DNA from: Clostridia bacterium
GTDB lineage: Bacteria > Bacillota_A > Clostridia > Oscillospirales > CAG-272
Direction of reading: 5' to 3'
Assembly (NCBI GenBank): GCA_017408625.1
Contig: JAFQUG010000133.1
Location: 1 to 7,096 of the forward strand
Length of the DNA: 7,096 bases
Shown: positions 1-6,940 of the stretch, in pieces
Numbering within the stretch: the stretch's first letter is position 1
Layout of the letters: every line of letters begins with the position of its first letter
Program-made: the position numbers and the translations under genes
The notes under the pieces: model-generated
The model's input: the letters and a program-made list of their open reading frames with translations, nothing else
Databases searched by the model: none
What the model was told of the DNA's origin: nothing

Positions 1-1874
1 ATGATGGCGTTGGAGTTGCGCACCGTGGAAAGGCGGTGGGCGATGACAAAGGTTGTGCGGTTTTTCATCAGACGGTCCATGCCGTGCTCGATGTGACGCT
101 CGGTACGCGTGTCAACCGAGGAGGTTGCTTCGTCAAGCACCAGGATGGGTGCCTTGGAAAGCGCTGCACGTGCAATGTTGAGCAGCTGACGCTGACCCTG
201 CGAAAGGTTCGCGCCGTCACCCTCCAGCTTGGTCTGATAGCCGTTTTCCAGTCGCATGATAAAGCTGTGCGCGCTGGCCGTCTTGGCGGCTGCAATGACC
301 TCCTCGTCGGTGGCGTCGGGTCTGCCGTAGCGAATGTTTTCCATGACCGTGCCCGTAAAGAGGTGGGTATCCTGCAGCACCATGGCGATATTCTTGCGCA
401 GATAATCGCGGGAATACTGCTTGATATCAATGCCGTCAATGGTAATACTGCCCGATTCAATGTCATAGAATCGGTTGAGCAGGTTGGTAATGGTGGTCTT
501 GCCCGCGCCGGTCGAGCCGACGAATGCGATCTTCTGACCGGGATGCGCGTAGAGCGAAATGTTCTTGAGTACTGTCTTTTCGGGTACGTAGCCAAAGGTC
601 ACGTTCTCAAATACCACGTCGCCCGCAATGCCCGTGTGGCCGGGGGTGTTTTCATCGATTGCGCCCTCGGGATCGGGTGCCTCGGGCTCCTGGTCCATGA
701 CTGCGAACACGCGCTCAGCACCCGCAAGTGCAGAGAACACGGTGGTCATTTGCTGCGAGATGTTGGTAATGGGGAAGGAGAATTGTCTGGAGTAGTTGGC
801 AAACACGGTCAGCTCGCCGGGGGTAAAGCCGGTCAGCAGCATCATAATGCCGCCCACGCCAAGCGTGAATGCAAAGGTGATCTGGCTGGTGTTGCCCATG
901 ATCGGACCCATGATACCGCCCCAGAACATGGCGCGGTACTGCTTGCCGCGCAAATCGCGGTTGAGCAGGCCGAATTCCTCCTCGCACTCCTGTTCGTGGT
1001 TGAAGACCTTGATGACCTTCTGACCCGAAACGGTCTCTTCAATATAGCCGTTGACCGCGCCCAGCGCTGCCTGCTGCTGCTTGTAGAACTTACGGGAGCG
1101 CTTTGCCAGCGCCGCACCGCCAAGACCGAAGATCGGGATAAAGACCACCGTGATCACGGTCAGCCACACGTTGGTGGTCAGCATGAACACGAACGTGCCT
1201 GCCAGCGTGACCGCGCCCGAGATCAGCGAGGTCAGGGTGTTGGAGAGCATATGGTCAATGTTGTCCACGTCGTTGGTAAAGCGGGACATGGTTTCGCCCG
1301 TGGGGTTTGCGTCAAAGTAACGGACGGGCAGTCTCTGCATTTTTTCAAACAGGTCGTTACGCAGCTTTTCCAGCGAGGACTGGGTGATGTGCACCATCAG
1401 TCTTGCCTGGGTGTAGGATGCCACGATGCCGCAGCCGTAGATCAGCACGAAAATGCACAGAGCCGCAAACAGATAGGGGAAGGGGCCGCTGAGACCCAGC
1501 AGATCGATCAGCGCGCTGATGGGTGCAAAGTTTGTCAGCGCGGTGATGGCACTGTCCGCAAGGCGTGTAAAGACGCTTGCATCCTCTGCCATGGGAACAC
1601 CCGCGATGTGGTTGATGACGGGGGAGAGCAGGTAAGAGCCGACCAGTGCGGTGACGGTATGCGTCAGCATACAGATCAGCACCAGGATCATGGCCCACGT
1701 GTGCGGCTTGAGGTATTTCAGCAGGCGCGCGATGGTCTGTCCTGCGTTCTTGGGCTTGCCGCCCATACCTCTGCCACGGGGGCCGCCGCCTCCGGGGCCG
1801 TGCCCGCCGCCCGGGCCGCCGTGTGAGGATTTGGAGTACTGTCTTTGCAGGCTTTCAAGGTTACGCTTTGCCAT
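1..1874 (-). CDS. ABC exporter half-transporter, canonical-site subunit (3' end cut by window edge)
   Basis: This is a fused membrane-plus-ATPase half-transporter of the multidrug/lipid/peptide exporter type, expected in the cytoplasmic membrane paired with the product of the preceding gene. 624 codons are visible from the ATG at 1872-1874; the reading frame stays open to base 1, so perhaps 40 C-terminal residues are missing. Residues 19-39 are Gly/Pro-rich (GGPGGGHGPGGGGPRGRGMGG), followed by six predicted membrane segments and a nucleotide-binding domain from about residue 400. Walker A is GSTGAGKTT (453-461), the Q-loop is in VLQDTHLF, the signature is LSQGQ (557-561, not LSGGQ), Walker B is ILVLDE with catalytic Glu582, and the switch is His613 in IAHRLSTV. 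An AGGAGGTGA ribosome site lies 7 bases before the ATG, inside the end of the upstream gene, and the ATG shares one base with that gene's stop codon. This implies coupled translation and 1:1 assembly. The substrate cannot be told from sequence. Confidence 0.95.
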   Translation of the reverse strand, partial: MAKRNLESLQRQYSKSSHGGPGGGHGPGGGGPRGRGMGGKPKNAGQTIARLLKYLKPHTWAMILVLICMLTHTVTALVGSYLLSPVINHIAGVPMAEDASVFTRLADSAITALTNFAPISALIDLLGLSGPFPYLFAALCIFVLIYGCGIVASYTQARLMVHITQSSLEKLRNDLFEKMQRLPVRYFDANPTGETMSRFTNDVDNIDHMLSNTLTSLISGAVTLAGTFVFMLTTNVWLTVITVVFIPIFGLGGAALAKRSRKFYKQQQAALGAVNGYIEETVSGQKVIKVFNHEQECEEEFGLLNRDLRGKQYRAMFWGGIMGPIMGNTSQITFAFTLGVGGIMMLLTGFTPGELTVFANYSRQFSFPITNISQQMTTVFSALAGAERVFAVMDQEPEAPDPEGAIDENTPGHTGIAGDVVFENVTFGYVPEKTVLKNISLYAHPGQKIAFVGSTGAGKTTITNLLNRFYDIESGSITIDGIDIKQYSRDYLRKNIAMVLQDTHLFTGTVMENIRYGRPDATDEEVIAAAKTASAHSFIMRLENGYQTKLEGDGANLSQGQRQLLNIARAALSKAPILVLDEATSSVDTRTERHIEHGMDRLMKNRTTFVIAHRLSTVRNSNAI

Positions 1875-3730
1875 TATGCCTTCACCTCCTGAGCCTTTGC
1901 GGCGGGTGCTGCCGCTTGATTTTGCTTGCTTTCCATCTGAGAGATATAGATTTCCTTGTATTCTTCGTTGCTTTCCAGCAGCTCTTCGTGCGTGCCGATG
2001 CCCGTGATCTCGCCCTGATCCATGACCACGATGCAATCCGCATCCATGACAGAGGAGATACGCTGGGCGATGATGATCTTGGTCGAGCCCTTGAGCTCGC
2101 CCGCAAAGGCTGCGCGGATCTGCGCCTCGGTTGCGGTGTCAACTGCGCTGGTCGAGTCGTCCAGTATCAGGATCTTGGGGTTCTTGAGCAGAGCGCGGGC
2201 AATGCAAAGACGCTGCTTCTGACCGCCCGAGACGTTGGTACCGCCCTGATCGAGGTTAGTGTCGTAGCCGTCGGGGAAGTTCTGAATGAATTTGTTTGCC
2301 TGCGCGTGCTCGGCTGCCGTGCGGATCTGCTCCTCGGTGGCGTCCTGGTTGCCCCAACGCAGATTTTCCTCGATCGTGCCCGAGAACAGCACGTTCTTTT
2401 GCAGCACCATGCCAACGCCCTCACGCAGGTGGTAGAGCGAGTAGTCGCGCACGTCCACGCCGTCCACCAGCACCTGACCCTCGTCCACGTCGTAAAGGCG
2501 GGGGATCATGGAGACCAGCGAGGTCTTGCCGCAGCCGGTAGGACCGATGATGCCCACGGTAGAGCCTGCTTCAATGGTCAGGTTGATATCCGAGAGCACG
2601 CGATCTTCACTGTTCTTGAAGTAGCGGAAGGAAACGTTCCTGAATTCGATCTTGCCGTCCGTGACCTGCTTTTCCTTGCATTTTGCGTCTGCATCGTCCA
2701 GGTCCAGCTTTTCGTCCAGCACCTCGCCCACACGCTTGCAGGAGGCAAGTGCTCTGGAGGACATCATCAGAAGGAAGGTGACCATCATCAGCGAGTTGAG
2801 GATCTGGTTGACGTAGGTAATGAATGCGGAGAGGTCGCCGATGGGCATGCCGTCCATCACCATGTGGCCGCCAAACCATAGCACGGCGATGATGGTTGCA
2901 TTCATGAACAGGGTCATAACGGGCGAGAGCGTGATCATGATCTTGACCGCATTGGTGCCCGTGGTACGCAGATCGCGGTTGGCTGCCTTGAACTTGTCTG
3001 TCTCCTGCTTTTCACGCACGAAGGATTTGACCACGCGTACGTTGGTAATGCTTTCCTGCACTGTGTTGTTTAAGCCGTCGATGCGCTCCTGTACCTTGGC
3101 AAACATGGAGAAGCCGCGCGTGACGATCAAAAGGATGCTGAGCAGCATCAGGGGGATGGTGACCGCCAGCACGATCGAAAGACGGGGCTTGAGCGTGATG
3201 GCCATGACCAAGCCGCCGATCAGCATACCGGGGGAGCGCAGTGCCATACGCAGAAGCGCGTTGACAAAGTTCTGCATTTGCGTAATGTCGTTGGTCAGTC
3301 TAGTAACCAGCGAGCCGGTCGAGAATTTGTCAATGTTGGCAAACGAGAAGGACTGCACCTTTGCATAGACGTCGCGACGGATATCGGATGCAAAGAATAC
3401 GGCTGCCTTTGCGCCGAAGTATGCACCGCCAACGCCGCCCGCCATCATCAGAAGAGCGGTCAGCACGATCATGCCGCAGATGCCGATCATGTACCAGATC
3501 GAGGTAGAGGTCAGAGCCTCTGCCACCTCGGGGATGGTAAGCGAGCCCCATGCACCGTCAAAGATGGGGATGGAGAAGGATTTGAGAGACTGGTATGCAG
3601 CACCGAAGTTGATGATCTGTGCGAGATATTTGGGCATGAGCACCTCACCAAGCACTTCGATGATCATACAAAGCGGGCCGAGGATAAAATAGGGCAGATA
3701 CGGTTTTACGTATTTCAGCCAACGTTTCAT
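1874..3730 (-). CDS. ABC exporter half-transporter, degenerate-site subunit
   Basis: A 618-residue half-transporter with a membrane domain (six hydrophobic segments, the first around residues 11-33 and the last around 298-325) followed by an ATPase domain from about 360. Walker A is GPTGCGKTS (396-404), the Q-loop is Gln444, the signature is VSGGQ (500-504) and Walker B is ILILDD (520-525). Asp525 replaces the catalytic Glu, and the switch position is Gln556 (AQRISS) rather than His. In known heterodimeric exporters such as TM287/288 and BmrCD, one partner carries exactly this kind of degenerate site, so this chain probably binds ATP in a slow or non-hydrolysing site. The tail from 602 is rich in Ala, Gln and Lys. 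It starts 36 bases after the regulator gene's stop codon, with an AAAGGA-type ribosome site about 9 bases upstream of the ATG. Its TAA overlaps the next gene's ATG. Drug, lipid or peptide export is possible; the substrate is unknown. Confidence 0.95.
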   Translation of the reverse strand: MKRWLKYVKPYLPYFILGPLCMIIEVLGEVLMPKYLAQIINFGAAYQSLKSFSIPIFDGAWGSLTIPEVAEALTSTSIWYMIGICGMIVLTALLMMAGGVGGAYFGAKAAVFFASDIRRDVYAKVQSFSFANIDKFSTGSLVTRLTNDITQMQNFVNALLRMALRSPGMLIGGLVMAITLKPRLSIVLAVTIPLMLLSILLIVTRGFSMFAKVQERIDGLNNTVQESITNVRVVKSFVREKQETDKFKAANRDLRTTGTNAVKIMITLSPVMTLFMNATIIAVLWFGGHMVMDGMPIGDLSAFITYVNQILNSLMMVTFLLMMSSRALASCKRVGEVLDEKLDLDDADAKCKEKQVTDGKIEFRNVSFRYFKNSEDRVLSDINLTIEAGSTVGIIGPTGCGKTSLVSMIPRLYDVDEGQVLVDGVDVRDYSLYHLREGVGMVLQKNVLFSGTIEENLRWGNQDATEEQIRTAAEHAQANKFIQNFPDGYDTNLDQGGTNVSGGQKQRLCIARALLKNPKILILDDSTSAVDTATEAQIRAAFAGELKGSTKIIIAQRISSVMDADCIVVMDQGEITGIGTHEELLESNEEYKEIYISQMESKQNQAAAPAAKAQEVKA

Positions 3731-3766
3731 AACGGGATTTCCTTTCTTGGGGGGATTGTGGCAAAA

Positions 3767-4246
3767 TTACTGTTGTTGAGCGGCGAGCAGCTTTTGCAAA
3801 TTCTGCTCAATTCTTTCAAGTCCTTGCAAAAGAACCTCAAGCTCGGCATCGTCAAAGCCTTCAACCATGGCTTTGTCAATACAGTCAAACAGGGCGCAGG
3901 TCTTGGTCACCACGCCGCGACCCTTTTCGGTCAGGTCGATGCGGTTGCAGCGGCAGTCGTCCGCGTCGGCGTCTCTTGTAATATAGCCATCGGATTCCAG
4001 CTTCTTGAGCGAGACGGCAATGGCGGCCGGACTGACGTTCAGATCCTTGGCAAGCTGCTTTTGAGAGGGAATGCAGCCACGGGAAAGACGCATCAGGAGC
4101 ATATGCTGCGAGCGGTGCAGCCCTGTTTGCGCTGTGATGGTGGCTTCAACTGCCTGACGGTGCAGCCTGTCGGCTCTGATGAATTGCTTGATGACTGCGC
4201 GCGCTTTGTCGGAATCCCGAGGGAGTAAATGATTGTTTTCTTGCAC
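3767..4246 (-). CDS. MarR-family transcriptional regulator
   Basis: A 159-residue winged-helix protein of typical MarR length. A helical N-terminal dimerisation region precedes the helix-turn-helix at about residues 62-86 (KQLAKDLNVSPAAIAVSLKK, then LESDGYI). The wing follows at about 90-107 with the family pattern DADDxRxNRIDLTEKG, and a C-terminal dimerisation helix ends in LLAAQQQ. I place the start at the GTG at 4244-4246 because GGAGGT (4254-4259) sits 7 bases before it; a GTG five codons further upstream would lie on top of that ribosome site. The wing carries two cysteines (Cys98 and Cys100, DCRC) where many family members have DRR. The gene leads the operon with the two ABC exporter genes and sits directly under a promoter with palindromes. 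By family precedent it likely represses its own operon until a ligand, or possibly an oxidant, releases it. The ligand is unknown. Confidence 0.93.
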   Translation of the reverse strand: MQENNHLLPRDSDKARAVIKQFIRADRLHRQAVEATITAQTGLHRSQHMLLMRLSRGCIPSQKQLAKDLNVSPAAIAVSLKKLESDGYITRDADADDCRCNRIDLTEKGRGVVTKTCALFDCIDKAMVEGFDDAELEVLLQGLERIEQNLQKLLAAQQQ

Positions 4247-4253
4247 GAAACAG

Positions 4254-4259
4254 ACCTCC
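4254..4259 (-). promoter_or_regulatory. Ribosome binding site deciding the marR-type gene start
   Basis: GGAGGT on the minus strand lies 7 bases before the GTG at 4244-4246. The next upstream in-frame GTG (4259-4261) overlaps this site, so the shorter 159-residue protein is preferred. Confidence 0.8.
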
Positions 4260-4276
4260 ACAAAAATAATTAGTCA

Positions 4277-4297
4277 GTTAACGATTAACGTGTTAAT
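4277..4297. promoter_or_regulatory. TTAAC-type repeats at the transcription start (candidate operator)
   Basis: ATTAAC-GT-GTTAAT (4284-4297) is a 6-2-6 inverted repeat touching the -10 box and covering the predicted start site. Directly beside it, GTTAACG (4277-4283) repeats ATTAACG (4284-4290) with no gap. AT-rich TTAAC-containing dyads of this size are common in MarR operators, so this is a candidate site for autoregulation. Which of the two palindromes is bound by the local regulator is not decidable from sequence. Confidence 0.5.
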
Positions 4298-4323
4298 TAT
4301 ACCACGATTTTGTCAAATGTCAA
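4296..4323 (-). promoter_or_regulatory. Sigma-A type promoter of the regulator-exporter operon
   Basis: On the minus strand a perfect TTGACA (-35, at 4318-4323) is separated by 16 bases from a perfect TATAAT (-10, at 4296-4301). A second TTGACA lies 7 bases downstream of the first (4311-4316), but its spacing to the -10 box is too short to serve. Transcription is predicted to start near 4289, giving a leader of about 40 bases. A promoter this close to consensus would be strong unless repressed, which fits the palindromes over it. Confidence 0.85.
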
Positions 4324-4335
4324 TACAGTATTGAC
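4319..4335. promoter_or_regulatory. Perfect palindrome over the -35 box (candidate operator)
   Basis: GTCAATAC-A-GTATTGAC is a perfect 8-base inverted repeat around a single central base and overlaps the -35 hexamer at 4318-4323. Its size and position suit a dimeric repressor such as the MarR-type protein encoded just downstream, although no binding site is known for this protein. Confidence 0.55.
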
Positions 4336-4374
4336 CGATTTTTTCTTTTTGTTGCAATGCACAAAAAAGGGAAG

Positions 4375-4395
4375 AAAAATGCCCCTGACAGGGGC
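4375..4395 (-). terminator. Small GC hairpin followed by a T-tract (possible weak terminator)
   Basis: GCCCCTGACAGGGGC (4381-4395) can fold with a five-pair GCCCC/GGGGC stem that may extend to seven pairs. On the minus strand it is followed by ATTTTTC, so it could stop leftward transcription coming from the hpf side before it reaches the marR promoter. On the plus strand it is followed by A residues and would not terminate. No gene ends here, so its role as an insulator is a guess. Confidence 0.35.
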
Positions 4396-4478
4396 AAAAA
4401 CACGGGAATGGGGGAATGTCATTCTCTCGGCATATTGCACAGGGAATGATAAGATGTGAAAAAATTCATGGTAGATAC

Positions 4479-4507
4479 TTTACAAATTCACAAACGTATG
4501 CTATAAT
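4479..4507 (+). promoter_or_regulatory. Sigma-A type promoter of hpf
   Basis: TTTACA (-35, 4479-4484) and a perfect TATAAT (-10, 4502-4507) are separated by 17 bases. The predicted start near 4511-4514 gives a leader of about 55 bases before the family-typical hpf start codon. No sigma-B or sigma-H style element was recognised, although hibernation factors are often stress-induced in Firmicutes. Confidence 0.8.
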
Positions 4508-4510
4508 AAA

Positions 4511-4549
4511 ATTGCAAGGAGGAAGGGAAATGGTCCCGACACTTGCAAT
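4511..4549 (+). promoter_or_regulatory. Inverted repeat in the hpf leader enclosing an extra ribosome site and start codon
   Basis: ATTGCAAG (4511-4518) and CTTGCAAT (4542-4549) are perfect complements. Inside them GGGA (4525-4528) can pair with TCCC (4534-4537). The 5' arm overlaps an AAGGAGG motif (4516-4522) placed 7 bases before an ATG at 4530-4532, which is in frame with hpf. The element could be an RNA hairpin that hides the first ribosome site, or, because transcription may start within the 5' arm, a DNA operator. Confidence 0.45.
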
Positions 4550-4568
4550 ATATATGGAGGTGGCACTT

Positions 4569-5090
4569 ATGAAGACCAACATTATCGGCAGACAACTCAA
4601 CGTGTATAGCGACACGAAAGCCCTGATTGAAAAGAAGCTGGCCAAGCTTGATCGGTATTTTAAGGTCGAGCCTGACGCAACCGTTACGCTCAGCCGTAAG
4701 CGTAACGTGTCCACCTTGGAAATCACGATTAACGCACAGGGAACCTTGTTCCGCAGCGAGGTCGGTGCAGACTCTTTCAGGGATGCGCTGGATCAGTCAA
4801 TTGACGCGATCGAGCGTCAGATCCGTAAGAATAAGACCAAGCTGTCCAAGCGTCTGCGTGAGGACGCTTTCCCCATCGAGGAATTTTTCCCCGAGGATCT
4901 GGAGGAGGAGCAGGATCTGATCATTCGTACCAAGACCTTCCCCTATAAGCCCATGTCGGCTGAGGAGGCGATCTTGCAAATGAATCTGATCGGACACCAA
5001 TTTTTCGTGTTCGTGGACGACGAGACCCGCGCGACCTGCGTTGTATATAAAAGACAGGATGGCACCTACGGCCTGATCATGCCCGAATAA
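4569..5090 (+). CDS. hpf: Ribosome hibernation promoting factor, long form
   Basis: A 173-residue protein that binds the 30S subunit and promotes 100S (paired, inactive) ribosomes in stationary phase or stress. The N-terminal S30AE domain spans roughly residues 2-96 (MKTNIIGRQLNVYSDTKALI at the start, and a basic helix near KNKTKLSKRLR). An acidic linker (about 99-116) leads to the C-terminal dimerisation domain (about 118-173), which shows the family pattern KPMSAEEAILQMNLIGHQFF and ends VVYKRQDGTYGLIMPE. Possession of this second domain is the mark of the long form found in Firmicutes (YvyD type), which dimerises ribosomes without a separate RMF. The start at 4569 matches the family's N-terminus and has GGAGG (4556-4560) 8 bases upstream. 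A second well-spaced start at 4530 would add 13 residues (MVPTLAIYMEVAL). The gene has its own promoter and is followed by a strong terminator. Confidence 0.96.
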   Translation: MKTNIIGRQLNVYSDTKALIEKKLAKLDRYFKVEPDATVTLSRKRNVSTLEITINAQGTLFRSEVGADSFRDALDQSIDAIERQIRKNKTKLSKRLREDAFPIEEFFPEDLEEEQDLIIRTKTFPYKPMSAEEAILQMNLIGHQFFVFVDDETRATCVVYKRQDGTYGLIMPE

Positions 5091-5104
5091 AGCTTGAATT
5101 AAGC

Positions 5105-5136
5105 CAAGGGAGACCGTGAGGTCTCCCTTGTATTTT
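5105..5136 (+). terminator. Rho-independent terminator after hpf
   Basis: CAAGGGAGACC (5105-5115) and GGTCTCCCTTG (5120-5130) form a perfect 11-pair stem closed by the GNRA-type loop GTGA, followed by TATTTT. It starts 14 bases after the hpf stop codon. It should largely separate hpf from the downstream hydrolase gene. Confidence 0.9.
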
Positions 5137-5176
5137 GCAAAAATATATTCATTGGATAAATGGAAAGGACACAGCT

Positions 5177-6913
5177 ATGCAAAACAACATTCCCCGCGCG
5201 GAATATCCGCGTCCTCAACTGATCAGAGATGCCTGGATCAATCTCAACGGCCCCTGGGAATACATGACAGACCGCGCACAGAGCGGTGAGCAGCGCGGCT
5301 TTGCGGGTGATGCACCCTACACCGAGCAGATCACCGTACCCTTCTGCCGCGAGAGCGTACTCTCGGGCATCGGCGATACTGATTTTTGCTCTTGCGTGTG
5401 GTACAGAAAAAAGATCACATTGCCAAAGGACTGGCAGGGCGGCAAGAGAGTGCTATTGCACGTAGGCGCTTGCGATTATAAGGCTGACGTCTGGGTCAAC
5501 GGCAAGTGGATCGATTATCACATCGGTGGCTACGTGGCATTTACCGTGGATATTACCAAAGCACTTGTCGAGGGTGAGAATATCATCACCATCCGCGCCA
5601 TCGACGATCTGCGCTCGGGCATTCAGCCCGCAGGTAAGCAGAGCCCGCAGTATGGCTCGTTTGGCTGCTTCTATACCAGAACCACGGGTATCTGGCAGAC
5701 GGTATGGCTGGAGTGCGTGCCCGAGGTCTATCTGCAGAGCGCACGCTACTTTACCGATATCGACGACTGCACCCTGACCGCCGAGCTGCATGTCAAGGGT
5801 GGAGAGAATACCCCTGTTGAGCTGACCGCAAGCTACGAGGGCAAGGTGGTCGGCAGGGCAAAGGGCACGGCTCACGGCGGCAAGTGCACCTTGCGCATGA
5901 CGCTTGACGAGCTGCACCTTTGGGAGGTTGGAAACGGCCGACTGTACGATCTTGAGATCAAGTGCGGTGACGACGTGGCAAAGAGCTATTTCGGTATGAG
6001 ATGCGTGGAATGCCGCAAGGGTATCATGTACCTCAACCACAAGCCGGTCTTTATGAGACTGGTGCTTGACCAGGGCTTCTATCCGGACGGCATTTATACA
6101 GCACCCACGGTAGAGGAGCTGTATGCCGACGTGGATCGCTCCATGGCCATGGGCTTTAACGGTGCAAGACTGCACCAGAAGGTATTTGAGCCGTTGTTCC
6201 TTTCCTATTGCGACAAGAAGGGCTATATCGTTTGGGGCGAGCATGCAAACTGGGTGCAGGATTCCTCGCGCACCGAGGTGTTTGAAAACTTCCTGCCCGA
6301 ATGGCACGAGATCATGGAAAGAGACTTCAACCATCCCGCCATCATCGGTTGGTGTCCCATCAACGAGAGCGTTCCGCATCAGAACAAGCTGTTTATGAAG
6401 ACGCTGGCAGCCATGACCCGCGGCTACGACCCCACAAGACTTTATATCGACGCTTCGGGCTGGGTACACCAGGACGAGCTGACCGATATTTTCGACCTGC
6501 ACGACTACGATCAGAACCCCGAGACCTTTGCACAGAGACTTGCACCTTTGGCGAGCGGCGAGAAGATCGACGTGCACGGACACGTGGTGGGTCACTATAA
6601 GGAAGAGAAGTACAGATGCTGGTGCAACTGCACCTTTGTCAGTGAGTACGGCGGTACGCTTTGGTCGGATGCCGACCGCAATATCGGCTGGGGCTACGGT
6701 CAGGCACCCACGGACGAGCAGGGCTTCAAGGCACGCTTCAAGGGGCTTTCCGAGGCGATCTTGTTCCATCCCAACATGGGCGGTCTTTGCTATACCCAGC
6801 TGACCGACGTGGAGCAGGAGGTCAATGGCCTTTACACCTACGACCGCCGCGCCAAGTTTGATCCCGAATTCTTCCATTCGGTGCTGACGCAAAAGGCCGC
6901 GATCGAGGAATAA
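5177..6913 (+). CDS. Glycoside hydrolase family 2 protein (beta-galactosidase/glucuronidase-like)
   Basis: A 578-residue retaining beta-glycosidase. No signal peptide is visible, so it probably acts in the cytoplasm on imported oligosaccharides or glycosides. An N-terminal jelly-roll sugar-binding domain (about 12-170, with NLNGPWEY and ending near GIWQTVWLE at 171-179) is followed by an immunoglobulin-like domain (about 180-275) and a TIM barrel (from about 280). The acid/base is Glu397 in PINES and the nucleophile is Glu490 in SEYGG. Further family patterns are LDQGFYPDG, RLHQK (331-335), VWGE and QLTDVEQEVNG (541-551). The Asn-x-Lys motif of classical beta-glucuronidases is not evident at the equivalent place, so glucuronidase activity is doubtful. 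The start at ATG 5177 is chosen for GGAAAGGA 7 bases upstream; an in-frame TTG at 5135 lies in the terminator. No convincing promoter is seen between the hpf terminator and the gene. It ends with tandem TAA stops (6911-6916). The substrate is unknown. Confidence 0.93.
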   Translation: MQNNIPRAEYPRPQLIRDAWINLNGPWEYMTDRAQSGEQRGFAGDAPYTEQITVPFCRESVLSGIGDTDFCSCVWYRKKITLPKDWQGGKRVLLHVGACDYKADVWVNGKWIDYHIGGYVAFTVDITKALVEGENIITIRAIDDLRSGIQPAGKQSPQYGSFGCFYTRTTGIWQTVWLECVPEVYLQSARYFTDIDDCTLTAELHVKGGENTPVELTASYEGKVVGRAKGTAHGGKCTLRMTLDELHLWEVGNGRLYDLEIKCGDDVAKSYFGMRCVECRKGIMYLNHKPVFMRLVLDQGFYPDGIYTAPTVEELYADVDRSMAMGFNGARLHQKVFEPLFLSYCDKKGYIVWGEHANWVQDSSRTEVFENFLPEWHEIMERDFNHPAIIGWCPINESVPHQNKLFMKTLAAMTRGYDPTRLYIDASGWVHQDELTDIFDLHDYDQNPETFAQRLAPLASGEKIDVHGHVVGHYKEEKYRCWCNCTFVSEYGGTLWSDADRNIGWGYGQAPTDEQGFKARFKGLSEAILFHPNMGGLCYTQLTDVEQEVNGLYTYDRRAKFDPEFFHSVLTQKAAIEE

Positions 6914-6940
6914 TAACGCTAAATCGATGAAAGTTTTGAT

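Noticed and set aside
36..1826. 596-codon open frame on the plus strand
   Set aside because: It lies antisense to a clear ABC exporter gene, has a His/Cys/Val/Gly-heavy composition typical of a reversed coding strand and shows no recognisable domain.
1823..2881. 352-codon plus-strand open frame
   Set aside because: It is antisense to the ABC half-transporter with complete motifs on the minus strand, and its own sequence shows no family motifs.
3278..4228. 316-codon plus-strand open frame spanning the regulator and the start of the exporter gene
   Set aside because: It runs antisense across two well-supported genes and their spacer, and has no recognisable domain.
4259..4261. Upstream GTG as start of the MarR-type gene
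   Set aside because: It overlaps the GGAGGT ribosome site that is ideally placed for the GTG at 4244-4246.
4311..4316. Second TTGACA on the minus strand as an alternative -35 box
   Set aside because: It is only 9 bases from the TATAAT and no other -10 box sits at a suitable distance; it is better seen as a direct repeat of the real -35 box.
4416..4568. N-terminal extension of hpf back to 4416
   Set aside because: It would include the hpf promoter itself (-35 at 4479, -10 at 4502), so translation from 4416 is not credible; only the 4530 alternative is worth keeping.
5135..5176. TTG start of the GH2 gene at 5135
   Set aside because: It lies in the T-tract of the hpf terminator and has no ribosome site, while ATG 5177 has one at good spacing.
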